Source: Lachnospiraceae bacterium UBA7179
Lineage (GTDB): Bacteria > Bacillota > Clostridia > Lachnospirales > Lachnospiraceae
DNA length: 17,515 nucleotides
Assembly (NCBI GenBank): GCA_002491195.1
Contig: DKVL01000108.1
Location: forward strand, 37,314-54,828
Reading direction: 5' to 3'
The notes below the pieces were generated by a model. The model saw only the letters and a program-made list of their open reading frames with translations. It was not told the DNA's origin and made no database searches. Shown in pieces: positions 1 through 7,115 of the stretch; the stretch's first letter is position 1, and each line of letters starts with the position of its first letter. A program made the translations under genes and the position numbers.

Positions 1-58
1 AAAACCGCTTCGCGGATGTCAAAGTGGGAACGCCCTACCTTTCGGCACTGACGTTCCC
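1..58 (-). repeat. Hairpin repeat / possible terminator downstream of rfbB
   Basis: A 7-bp inverted repeat (GGGAACG 26-32 with CGTTCCC 52-58) encloses a 19-nt loop, which on the transcribed strand contains GCCGAAAGG. Next comes a small CCGC-GAA-GCGG hairpin followed by TTTT at the window edge. It starts about 20 bp after the rfbB stop. It could terminate rfbB or be one member of a family of intergenic hairpin repeats. The edge truncates it, so its full extent is unknown. Confidence 0.45.
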
Positions 59-78
59 TGTAACCTAACGCTCTTCCC

Positions 79-1155
79 TTATTTGTACATTTCTTCATAG
101 TACTTTTGATAATCACCGCTTGTGACGTTTTTCATCCAGTCCTCATGTTCGAAATACCATTGTATCGTCTGCCGGATGCCATCCTTGAACATGGTCTCTG
201 GCTCCCAGCCAATCTCTGCCTTAATCTTATCCGGTGCAATCGCATAACGTCTGTCGTGTCCTTTCCGATCCTCAACATACGTGATCAGATCCTTAGAGAC
301 AAGCTTTTTTCTGGGATCATCATCGGCAAGCTGCTCCTGAAGTGTCTCGAGAATGATATTGATGATCTCAATATTCTGTTTTTCATTGTGTCCTCCGACA
401 TTATATGTCTCAAACAGTCTGCCCTTTTCCTGAACCAGATCGATCGCCTTAGCGTGATCCATAACATAGAGCCAGTCGCGCACATTTTTTCCATCACCGT
501 ATACCGGAAGATTCTTCCCATGCAGGGCATTATTAATGATCAGTGGGATCAGTTTTTCCGGGAACTGATAGGGTCCATAATTGTTGGAACAATTTGTGAT
601 ATTTGCCGGAAACTTGTAAGTATCCATATAGGACTTAACAAGCATGTCCGACGACGCCTTGCTTGCGGAGTATGGACTGTGCGGCGCATACGGAGTCGTC
701 TCATAAAAATATCCGCCGTCCTCCTCGAGAGAACCATATACCTCATCGGTTGACACATGGAGAAACTTCTTGTCCGCCTTAAAGCTGCCGTCCGGAAGTT
801 CCCATGCCGCTTTTGCACAATTGAGCATCACTGCTGTGCCAAGCACATTCGTCTGCACAAACACTTCCGGATTCCTGATGCTCCTGTCCACATGACTCTC
901 TGCCGCAAAATGAACCACCCTGTCGATTTCATTCTCCGCAAAAATTTTTGCAATCGCATCCTTGTCTGTGATATCTGCCTTAATAAAAGTATAGTTTTCC
1001 CGGTCTTCTATATCTTTCAGATTCTCAAGATTCCCAGCATAGGTCAGTGCATCCACATTGATCATTCTGATCTCGTTATCATATTTCTGAAACATATAAT
1101 GAATGTAGTTTGATCCAATAAAACCTGCACCGCCCGTCACCAAATAAGTTCTCAT
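79..1155 (-). CDS. rfbB: dTDP-glucose 4,6-dehydratase
   Basis: Cytosolic SDR enzyme that converts dTDP-glucose to dTDP-4-keto-6-deoxy-glucose, the branch point to dTDP-rhamnose and other deoxysugars. The N-terminus has the NAD-binding motif GGAGFIG (residues 8-14). The family's active-site triad STDEVYG is at 135-141 (T136, D137, E138), and the catalytic YSASK is at 162-166. A typical substrate-loop motif, YGDGKNVRDWLYVMDH, follows. At 358 residues the length is normal for the family. I chose the ATG at 1155. A TTG just upstream (1158) lies closer to the ideal distance from the GGAGG site (7 nt versus 10 nt), so the start is uncertain by one codon. The gene is separated from the GH25 gene by terminator-like repeats and has its own predicted promoter. 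The rest of a dTDP-rhamnose pathway (rfbA, C, D) is not in the window. Confidence 0.96.
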   Translation of the reverse strand: MRTYLVTGGAGFIGSNYIHYMFQKYDNEIRMINVDALTYAGNLENLKDIEDRENYTFIKADITDKDAIAKIFAENEIDRVVHFAAESHVDRSIRNPEVFVQTNVLGTAVMLNCAKAAWELPDGSFKADKKFLHVSTDEVYGSLEEDGGYFYETTPYAPHSPYSASKASSDMLVKSYMDTYKFPANITNCSNNYGPYQFPEKLIPLIINNALHGKNLPVYGDGKNVRDWLYVMDHAKAIDLVQEKGRLFETYNVGGHNEKQNIEIINIILETLQEQLADDDPRKKLVSKDLITYVEDRKGHDRRYAIAPDKIKAEIGWEPETMFKDGIRQTIQWYFEHEDWMKNVTSGDYQKYYEEMYK

Positions 1156-1170
1156 CAAATGTATACCTCC
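1156..1170 (-). promoter_or_regulatory. rfbB ribosome binding site
   Basis: GGAGG lies 10 nt before ATG 1155 and 7 nt before the in-frame TTG at 1158. The spacing slightly favours TTG, while the usual family N-terminus (MRTYLVTGG) favours ATG. Confidence 0.6.
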
Positions 1171-1194
1171 ACAAGATTTTTCACTGTATATTTT

Positions 1195-1223
1195 ATTTTA
1201 TCCCAAAATCAGGAATAACGCAA
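1195..1223 (-). promoter_or_regulatory. Predicted sigma-A promoter of rfbB
   Basis: On the minus strand, TTGCGT (1218-1223) and TAAAAT (1195-1200) are separated by 17 bp, about 40 bp upstream of the rfbB start. The -10 matches 5 of 6 consensus bases; the -35 is weak (3 of 6). It lies just after the terminator-like repeat, as expected for a new transcription unit. Confidence 0.45.
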
Positions 1224-1232
1224 CCCTAATAT

Positions 1233-1301
1233 CGTTACTGTTCACTTCGTTCCAGTAACGGGCAAAAATCCATGCAAAATTTGCTTCGCAAATGGATTTT
1301 T
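1233..1301. repeat. 69-bp two-hairpin intergenic repeat, copy 1
   Basis: This element matches 17447-17515 at 67 of 69 positions in the same orientation. It contains two hairpins. The first has 8-bp arms CGTTACTG / CAGTAACG (1233-1240, 1253-1260). The second has 10-bp arms AAAAATCCAT / ATGGATTTTT (1264-1273, 1292-1301) with a nested TTTGC-TTC-GCAAA. No ORF is associated with it. It looks like a REP/MITE-like dispersed repeat doubling as a terminator. Confidence 0.85.
1264..1301 (-). terminator. Terminator-like hairpin after the GH25 gene
   Basis: A 10-bp perfect stem ends in five Ts on the transcribed strand, 66 bp beyond the GH25 stop codon. Because of its A/T symmetry it could act in both directions. 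It lies between the GH25 gene and the predicted rfbB promoter. Confidence 0.55.
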
Positions 1302-1326
1302 ACCTGCAACCACTACGTTTTCATAT

Positions 1327-1351
1327 GGACTTAGCAGTAAATGCTAAGTCC
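1327..1351. repeat. Perfect 10-bp hairpin downstream of GH25
   Basis: GGACTTAGCA (1327-1336) pairs perfectly with TGCTAAGTCC (1342-1351) around a 5-nt loop, starting about 15 bp after the GH25 stop codon. It has no T-run, so it may act as a 3'-end stabiliser or as part of a compound terminator with the hairpin at 1264-1301. Confidence 0.6.
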
Positions 1352-1366
1352 TGTCTGAACAATAAC

Positions 1367-4300
1367 CTAATATCCTGTATAACTATAGTTCAAATCGACA
1401 TCTGTGTTGATTCCGCTGATTTTTCCTTTGCTGGAATACTGCCACAAGTCATATTTCCCCTTGTAAGTAGGCTCAGCAGAATATTGTGCAAGCCAGATCC
1501 GGCAGCTTGTAACTCCGCCCATATTCAGTTTGTCCTCAAACCACGTTTTTGATGCATAAATTCCAGGCTGATATCCCGCACTGGCAACCGTCTGGCAAAA
1601 TGCATTCACCACTGCAGTGCGTGTGGCCTTGTCAATCTTATCCGCCCTGCCGCCGCTGGCTTCTGTATCGATAAAGATCGGATAGGTAAGATTGTAACCT
1701 TTTACAAGACTCACTGCCAGCGATGCTTCCTTGACAGCCTCAACTTCATCGACCGCCTGGGAGAATACATATACGCCAACCTTTAGCCCTGCCGCCGTGG
1801 CGCCTCTGATGTTCGCCTTAAAGTTCTGATCTTCGATCAGCGCACCCGTGGAAGATCCCCTGTAACCGCAACGGATAATGACATAATCGACACCCGATGC
1901 CTTGACTGCATTCCAGTCAATCGTTCCATTGTGTCTCGATACATCGATACCAAACGTCGAACCATTGACAGTTGTCGCAATCGCCCCGTCCGTTCCAAAA
2001 TTGTACGTAACGCCCTGAATGATCTGTGTGCCGGTCACAACATTGCCGTTCTTATCATAGTAGTAAGTCTTTCCATCGAGCGTCTGCCATCCTGTATACA
2101 CATAATTCGCCTGTGCCGCGATATAAAATTCGGAACTGCTGTAGTAATCTGCATAGACAGCCTCCCTGTAACTTCCATCCGAATTTTTGACATAGATCTG
2201 GTTTCCATTCTTATCCTTTAACTTTGTCGTCGTGTCAGATGTCGCATTGGAGTTGATCGTCACAACACAGGTCGCCTGTTTCTGGTTTCCACTCTTATCC
2301 TTTTCCTTTGTCGTCGCCGTAATCTTGACGCTTCCTGCTGCCACGCCTGTCACTACACCCTTCTCATCGACTGTCGCGACTTTCTTGTCAGAAGTCTCCC
2401 ATGTCACTCCTGCGTCCGACTGATAATTCGTTACTGTCGCTACAAGCGTCGTGGAACCGCCTACTGCAAGATACACGTCGCTTGTCCGGTCAAGGGTCAG
2501 TGCAAGGTCAGCGGCTTCGGTGACACTGATCTCCACACTGGTACTGATATTCAGCTCATTTCCATCAGCCCCATTGACACCTGTAATCTTACCTGTAATA
2601 TGTACTTTTCCCGGTTTCACTCCAGTCACTACACCGTCTGATCCGACCGTCGCAATGGCCTTGTCAGAACTTTCCCACGCGATAGACGGAAATTGGTCTG
2701 TGAGTGTCTCTGTACTTCCATCCTGTTTCGTATACACAAGCTTTGCCGGTTTCACGGTCAGCGTCGCACCAACTGCGCAGCTGTCCGCACTCCTGGACAA
2801 TTCCAGGCTGCCGGACGTGATCTTTGCCGGCTCAACGGTGATCTTACACTCGGCGCTGGCACTCTCTGTTGTCTCACTTGTCTTTTTCTCAGGCTCCTGC
2901 TCTGTCACTTTCGTGTATTTATAGCCTATTATTTCCCCAGAATCATCTTTAATCTCAGTACATTTCCCTCTTTCCGCTTCGAACGAATCCTTATTGTACT
3001 CCTCTGTAGAGATCTCAACAGTCTCTTCAATGGGCTCCTTGTTTTCGTATGTCGTCGTGATCGTTTTCCGGGTAACCGTATACGTGATAACTGCTTCTCC
3101 CGCAGCCTTTGCTGTCACTTTCCCGCCGTTCACCGACGCAACACTATCATCGGAACTTTTCCATTCAACCGTGTACTGATACTCAATATCGCCCTCTTTA
3201 CGATCTTGAACCTCAGTCCCTTTCAGGTCAATGCTGGAACCAATACTCAATGTCGCATTTGCAGGTTCCAATGCCACATTCAGCGTGTCAAACAGCATTC
3301 TTGCAGCCGCCTTGGATACCTGTGATGGATCCGCAATTGTATTTTTATCCACCAGCAGATAACTCTCAGAGCCACTCACAGGCGTCTTAGTCGACTCCAC
3401 CCACTCCACGGTATCTTTGAGGGTCTCTGTCTCCACTGCCGCTACATTTTTCTCAGTATCTTCGGCTGCAACATTGATCTGTTTCTCTGTCTTAACCTCA
3501 TCCTGTACATTGATCACCACATACTCAACTTTATCCTTGACTGTAACCTGCTGTGCAATTGTCGGAAATTTGTATTTGTCCGTCGATGTCACGACCGCGT
3601 CAAACACCCCCGCATTTACATTCTGCGCATAGATGATTCCATCCATGTCCTCATCCTTAAGGATGAGCTGCTTTCCTTTTGCATTTGTCAACGTCACCTC
3701 AAAAACGGTTCCAGTGATCAGTCCTCCCGTATTGACATCCGTAAAACGTATCTTTAAATCCCTTTCCACAGACTCAAAATTGACATTCACTTTGCCCGAA
3801 TCCGGTGTGTCGATCACCTCAAGCGGCAGATCACCTCCGGAATCAGACTCCCCCGCGCTTTCTGTCTGCGCAAAATTCCCTGAAAGTGCCGCGTTCGCCA
3901 TGGAAAGCAGGCCATCCCCGCCTACAACTCCGATCTCTTTCAGATCGTTTCCCAAAGGCGCAAGTGCTTCAATCTGCTTATTGATCTGTCTCGACTGCAT
4001 AAACATATTCAGAATCACAAAAGCAGCCACCAGGACAACAACCCCCGTGGACACAAGAACTGCATCGAAGGCAGTCATATGACGAAGCCGCATTTTTGCA
4101 CGCTGCCAAAAATCAAGCGGCTCCTCCACTTCCTCAAGCACCTCATCGTCACTCTCGTACGCTTCCTCGAAATCGCCGTATGCAATATCAAAAGAGTCCT
4201 CATCATACGATTCATTTCCGTATTGCCCGTCATCTGTCTCCTCAAGATACTCATCGCCGTCATACAGTGCCTCATCATACAGCTCTTCATCGTACGCATC

Positions 4301-5371
4301 ACTGTCATTCATTTCTTCATCGTACGCATCACCGCCATACTGCTCTTCATCGTACGCATCACTGTCATTCATTTCTTCATCGTACGCATCACCGTCATAC
4401 AGCTCTTCATCGTACGCATCGCTGTCATTCATTTCTTCATCGTACGCATCACCGTCATACAGCTCTTCATCGAACACATCGCTGTCATATGTCCCCTCAA
4501 TGTACTCATCGTCGTCATACATCCCTTCACTGTACTCATCATCAGCATACATTTCCTCAACGTACTCATCATTCACATACGCATCGTCATAATATTCATC
4601 AGACGCATCGTACTCTGTTTCGCACTCCGCGCGGGCCCTCTCTCCCACATTCTCATAATCATTTTCTATATCTTCTGCATCATCTTCGGATCCATTATTT
4701 TCCGATTCCTTATTTTCAATCTCAATTTCCCTGGTAATGTATAGCGATCCGTCTTCTGCCAGCTTATAAATGCCAACATCAATTTTCGTGGTACAATCCA
4801 GCGAGCCATCTCCCGCTTCGACGTATTCCTGCTGCTCACATTCTTCTGTCTCATCGCACTGTTCTGCCCTGTCATATTCCTGCTGCCCACATTCTTCTGT
4901 CTCATCGTACTGTTCTGCCCTGTCGTATTCCTGCTGCCCACATTCTTCTGTTTTATCGTACTCCGCCGTTTCCACGCATTCCTCTGTCTTTTCGTACGCT
5001 AATGTCTCCCCATATTCATCCGGCTCTTCATATTCCTCAGTTTCATCGTATTCCTGCTGTTCTCCACAATCCTCTGCACCACCATACTCCTGCGGTTCTT
5101 CTTCCTGCTGCTCCGCATATTCTTCTGCATACTCCTGCATCTGTTCTGAAGTGTACGCACCAAACACAGTATTCTCACTGGAATACGCAACGATATATTC
5201 ATCCTCGTTCCCATTCTCGAAGTCAGTCTCCAGAACTCCCTGCTCCTCGAAGTCTTCCTCCTCATAAAAATCCTCTATATATTCATCCGTATATTTCGCT
5301 GCTTTTCTTTTGCCTTTGCCATATAATCCCAACGTTTTCTTATTTTTCATTCCGTTACTGCCGATTGGCAT
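1367..5371 (-). CDS. Bitopic GH25 lysozyme with acidic repeat tail and BIG2 domains
   Basis: Large surface muramidase of 1334 residues. Residues 1-431 are extremely rich in Glu, Asp and Tyr and include 17-residue repeats (about 140-183) and decapeptide repeats (about 265-370). A basic stretch (FWQRAKMRLRH) precedes one transmembrane segment (about 436-458), so the tail should be cytoplasmic. Outside the membrane are a linker, a possible Ig-like/SpaA-like domain (about 525-625), three BIG2-type Ig-like domains (about 700-790, 850-940, 953-1036), a choline-binding-type cell wall repeat (about 1091-1123) and a C-terminal GH25 domain (1138-1334). GH25 hallmarks are D1143 in GIDVSRHNG and D1235/E1237 in FIDTE, so catalysis is probably intact; the expected reaction is hydrolysis of the MurNAc-GlcNAc bond. 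It has no signal peptide; the internal TM acts as anchor. It has its own promoter, and its location suggests wall remodelling during glycan attachment. Start choice is odd: the GGAGG directly abuts ATG 5371, and a second in-frame ATG lies at 5350. Confidence 0.92.
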   Translation of the reverse strand: MPIGSNGMKNKKTLGLYGKGKRKAAKYTDEYIEDFYEEEDFEEQGVLETDFENGNEDEYIVAYSSENTVFGAYTSEQMQEYAEEYAEQQEEEPQEYGGAEDCGEQQEYDETEEYEEPDEYGETLAYEKTEECVETAEYDKTEECGQQEYDRAEQYDETEECGQQEYDRAEQCDETEECEQQEYVEAGDGSLDCTTKIDVGIYKLAEDGSLYITREIEIENKESENNGSEDDAEDIENDYENVGERARAECETEYDASDEYYDDAYVNDEYVEEMYADDEYSEGMYDDDEYIEGTYDSDVFDEELYDGDAYDEEMNDSDAYDEELYDGDAYDEEMNDSDAYDEEQYGGDAYDEEMNDSDAYDEELYDEALYDGDEYLEETDDGQYGNESYDEDSFDIAYGDFEEAYESDDEVLEEVEEPLDFWQRAKMRLRHMTAFDAVLVSTGVVVLVAAFVILNMFMQSRQINKQIEALAPLGNDLKEIGVVGGDGLLSMANAALSGNFAQTESAGESDSGGDLPLEVIDTPDSGKVNVNFESVERDLKIRFTDVNTGGLITGTVFEVTLTNAKGKQLILKDEDMDGIIYAQNVNAGVFDAVVTSTDKYKFPTIAQQVTVKDKVEYVVINVQDEVKTEKQINVAAEDTEKNVAAVETETLKDTVEWVESTKTPVSGSESYLLVDKNTIADPSQVSKAAARMLFDTLNVALEPANATLSIGSSIDLKGTEVQDRKEGDIEYQYTVEWKSSDDSVASVNGGKVTAKAAGEAVITYTVTRKTITTTYENKEPIEETVEISTEEYNKDSFEAERGKCTEIKDDSGEIIGYKYTKVTEQEPEKKTSETTESASAECKITVEPAKITSGSLELSRSADSCAVGATLTVKPAKLVYTKQDGSTETLTDQFPSIAWESSDKAIATVGSDGVVTGVKPGKVHITGKITGVNGADGNELNISTSVEISVTEAADLALTLDRTSDVYLAVGGSTTLVATVTNYQSDAGVTWETSDKKVATVDEKGVVTGVAAGSVKITATTKEKDKSGNQKQATCVVTINSNATSDTTTKLKDKNGNQIYVKNSDGSYREAVYADYYSSSEFYIAAQANYVYTGWQTLDGKTYYYDKNGNVVTGTQIIQGVTYNFGTDGAIATTVNGSTFGIDVSRHNGTIDWNAVKASGVDYVIIRCGYRGSSTGALIEDQNFKANIRGATAAGLKVGVYVFSQAVDEVEAVKEASLAVSLVKGYNLTYPIFIDTEASGGRADKIDKATRTAVVNAFCQTVASAGYQPGIYASKTWFEDKLNMGGVTSCRIWLAQYSAEPTYKGKYDLWQYSSKGKISGINTDVDLNYSYTGY
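4270..4490 (-). repeat. 60-bp in-frame tandem repeat (paired decapeptides) in the GH25 gene
   Basis: About three and a half copies of a 60-bp unit, each made of two related 30-bp halves, encode alternating DAYDEEMNDS and DAYDEELYDG. Copies differ by only a few bases, while flanking decapeptides (DEYVEEMYAD, DEYSEGMYDD, DEYIEGTYDS) are more diverged. The unit is a multiple of three, so copy-number changes keep the frame. Confidence 0.9.
4824..4955 (-). repeat. 51-bp in-frame tandem repeat in the GH25 gene
   Basis: About 2.5 copies of a 51-bp unit (the same motif begins at 4824, 4875 and 4926) encode a 17-residue unit of the type CGQQEYDRAEQYDETEE. It is distinct from the 60-bp array and codes for another part of the acidic cytoplasmic tail. 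Confidence 0.88.
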
Positions 5372-5421
5372 CCTCCTTTTGCCGCCGCTAAATTCTTTCT
5401 ATCAAGGCTTAACTTCTAACA

Positions 5422-5450
5422 ATTATAGCAAAGCATCAATCATCCCTCAA
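5422..5450 (-). promoter_or_regulatory. Predicted sigma-A promoter of the GH25 gene
   Basis: On the minus strand TTGAGG (5445-5450) and a perfect TATAAT (5422-5427) are separated by 17 bp. A start site about 7 bp downstream would give a leader of about 45 nt. This makes the GH25 gene independent of the operon upstream. Confidence 0.72.
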
Positions 5451-5503
5451 CATTTTTTTGCAAAAAACAGCTTGCAAATTTTGGTACACGAAAGAATTGT
5501 TCC

Positions 5504-5842
5504 CTATAAATGAAATATGATAATCCCTGCAATAATGCACACGATTCCCGCCAGTTTTCTAAAGCTGATCCGCTCACCAAAGACAAAATACCCCAAAACC
5601 AACACAATCACATTTCCCATCGACTCAATGATGGGACCGTTCTTGTAATCCATTCCGCTGTATGCATAAACTGTCAGAAGCATGGAAACAAAAAGAAGCA
5701 CATAACCGCTGACCACGTATGGATTGAGGTATTCTTTCACCACCGTGTCATACGTCTTAAGCGTACTCTTTTTCAGCAATACCTGTGATATCGATGCAAC
5801 CACCACCGATAAGAACATGACAAGCGTAAACTGACTGACCAT
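5504..5842 (-). CDS. EamA/SMR-like small membrane protein, partner 2 (flippase-like)
   Basis: A 112-residue protein with four predicted transmembrane helices, the size of half an EamA domain or one SMR protein. It ends in a typical EamA C-terminus (VLVLGYFVFGERISFRKLAGIVCIIAGIIIF; key part GERIS..K..G at about 88-99). Small EamA pairs such as ArnE/ArnF flip undecaprenyl-phosphate-linked aminoarabinose, so flipping of a polyprenyl-phosphate sugar is a reasonable inference, but drug or metabolite export cannot be excluded. It begins 1 bp after the stop of the sister gene at 5844-6221, with GAGG just upstream, so the two are probably translated together as a heterodimer. No clear terminator follows it. 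Confidence 0.8.
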   Translation of the reverse strand: MVSQFTLVMFLSVVVASISQVLLKKSTLKTYDTVVKEYLNPYVVSGYVLLFVSMLLTVYAYSGMDYKNGPIIESMGNVIVLVLGYFVFGERISFRKLAGIVCIIAGIIIFHL

Positions 5843-5843
5843 C

Positions 5844-6221
5844 TCAAGCCACCTCCGTATCTGTATTGATGATCCATATTCCGATCACCACCAATACCAC
5901 ACCCGCAACATTCTGTACTGTTATGGTGTCATGAAAGAAGATTACAGCCCACACCATAGACCACACGACTGCCATCGAACGATTTGCATACGCAACAGAA
6001 AGTTCAAACCGCTTGATCATCTGCTGCCAGAGCAGCGCATACACCCCCAATGCCACAAATTCCATACCAAAGAACAAGAAAAACCGCAGCAGATGATCTC
6101 CGCTTGCAGATGCTGCCTTTGACATCACGCTCGAAATCGTATAAATGATAATAACACCCTGCAGCAGAGCGATATTTTTTATTTTCCTGCTTATCGTCAT
6201 CCTGCCGTTCGCATCTTTCAT
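5844..6221 (-). CDS. EamA/SMR-like small membrane protein, partner 1 (flippase-like)
   Basis: A 125-residue protein with four predicted transmembrane helices and the EamA/SMR signature AYANRSMAVVWSM, followed by an FFHDTITVQN segment and a final helix ending GIWIINTD. It pairs with the next gene (1-bp gap), as in ArnE/ArnF-type heterodimeric flippases. The start at 6221 has a G-rich site (GGGGG) 8 nt upstream; this overlaps the stop of the DUF6077-like gene, only 4 bp away, so coupling to that membrane protein is likely. The substrate is not visible from sequence; the polyprenyl-phosphate sugar made by a local GT2 is the best candidate. Confidence 0.8.
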   Translation of the reverse strand: MKDANGRMTISRKIKNIALLQGVIIIYTISSVMSKAASASGDHLLRFFLFFGMEFVALGVYALLWQQMIKRFELSVAYANRSMAVVWSMVWAVIFFHDTITVQNVAGVVLVVIGIWIINTDTEVA

Positions 6222-6225
6222 ACAC

Positions 6226-7059
6226 TCATCCCCCTGCCTCGATCACATCGGCATCGAGAAGCCCTTGTTCCTTATATACCCAATAGTAATTATAGTCCAT
6301 ATAAATAAAATACCCCTGAACGAACCGAAACAAGAAGTATCCCTCATCCTCCATGCTGCCGTTCATCTGTTTTGCACAGGACAACACCACAAAGGCACAG
6401 TGGTGATTGCGGGCACATCTTGCCACTTCCGCCACATCATAGGCATTGCGGTCCCCCTCCATGGCATCATATAGATCATTTTGAAAAGTCCAGGCCGGCT
6501 CTAAGATATTTCTTCCATACGGCGTAAAGATATCTGCTGTATATTGCCGTAAAAATGGCAGCAATTCTGCCGGAAGCACCGCAATCGGTTTGTAATTGTC
6601 AAGTTTCAACGCATCTGCCACATCGATCACCTGCTGCGGGATATGATAGGTATTGACTGACCGGATATGAAAGGAATTCGTGTACACCAGTCTGCCATTC
6701 ATCACAATGATCAAAACCGCCAGGATCAAAACCAGCGCTTTCGATAGGAGCATTTGAAAATGTGCCATCAGTTTCACGACACTATAGCATACAAGGATTC
6801 CGATCGGAATCGACCATATTACACGATAATAGATATCCGCATCAATCTTCATCCCCACCCATGCATAGACAGGGCACAAAAAGACCGCGCAGAGCGCCGC
6901 CACCAGATACAACAGTACAACCCGCAGTTTCTGATCCTTTTCCGTCACCCATAAAAATAACAGTGCAATCAGAAAAAGGGGAATTAAAAAACTCCTGTTA
7001 TTGTACAAGTATACATCTTCCGCTACGGCCTTTACCACGGTAATCAGCTCGTTTCGCAT
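6226..7059 (-). CDS. DUF6077-like membrane protein, C-terminal half
   Basis: A 277-residue protein with an amphipathic N-terminus, several transmembrane helices in the first half (around 24-165) and a soluble C-terminal domain of about 110 residues, which should lie outside the membrane. I do not recognise a catalytic motif. It looks like the missing second half of the upstream gene: together they give about 624 residues, close to what I recall for undivided DUF6077 proteins (from memory, not searched). It has its own strong site (AGGGGGG, 7-9 nt before the ATG), so it may be expressed as a separate subunit. The alternative is a broken gene: a TAG ends the upstream frame 56 bp earlier. The topology resembles GT-C glycosyltransferases, whose C-terminal domain is periplasmic or extracellular. 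Confidence 0.72.
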   Translation of the reverse strand: MRNELITVVKAVAEDVYLYNNRSFLIPLFLIALLFLWVTEKDQKLRVVLLYLVAALCAVFLCPVYAWVGMKIDADIYYRVIWSIPIGILVCYSVVKLMAHFQMLLSKALVLILAVLIIVMNGRLVYTNSFHIRSVNTYHIPQQVIDVADALKLDNYKPIAVLPAELLPFLRQYTADIFTPYGRNILEPAWTFQNDLYDAMEGDRNAYDVAEVARCARNHHCAFVVLSCAKQMNGSMEDEGYFLFRFVQGYFIYMDYNYYWVYKEQGLLDADVIEAGG

Positions 7060-7115
7060 CCGTACTCCCCCCTTTTCTCACATCCTATATTCGTATATCC
7101 AATATTCCTGTACAG

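Noticed and set aside
106..753. 215-residue plus-strand ORF over rfbB
   Set aside because: Antisense to a clear dTDP-glucose dehydratase; no ribosome binding site or recognisable domain.
4270..4490. Regular repeats that could look like a CRISPR array
   Set aside because: The repeats are contiguous, without unique spacers, and encode an in-frame peptide repeat.
4079..4744. Long plus-strand ORFs (221 and 213 residues, rich in Ile/Val or His/Arg) opposite the acidic repeats
   Set aside because: They are antisense shadows of the Asp/Glu/Tyr repeat codons of the GH25 gene; no ribosome binding site or family resemblance.
5457..5478. TTTGCAA / TTGCAAA inverted repeat after the SMR pair as a terminator
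   Set aside because: Short A/T-rich stem, and on the transcribed strand it is followed by As, not Ts.
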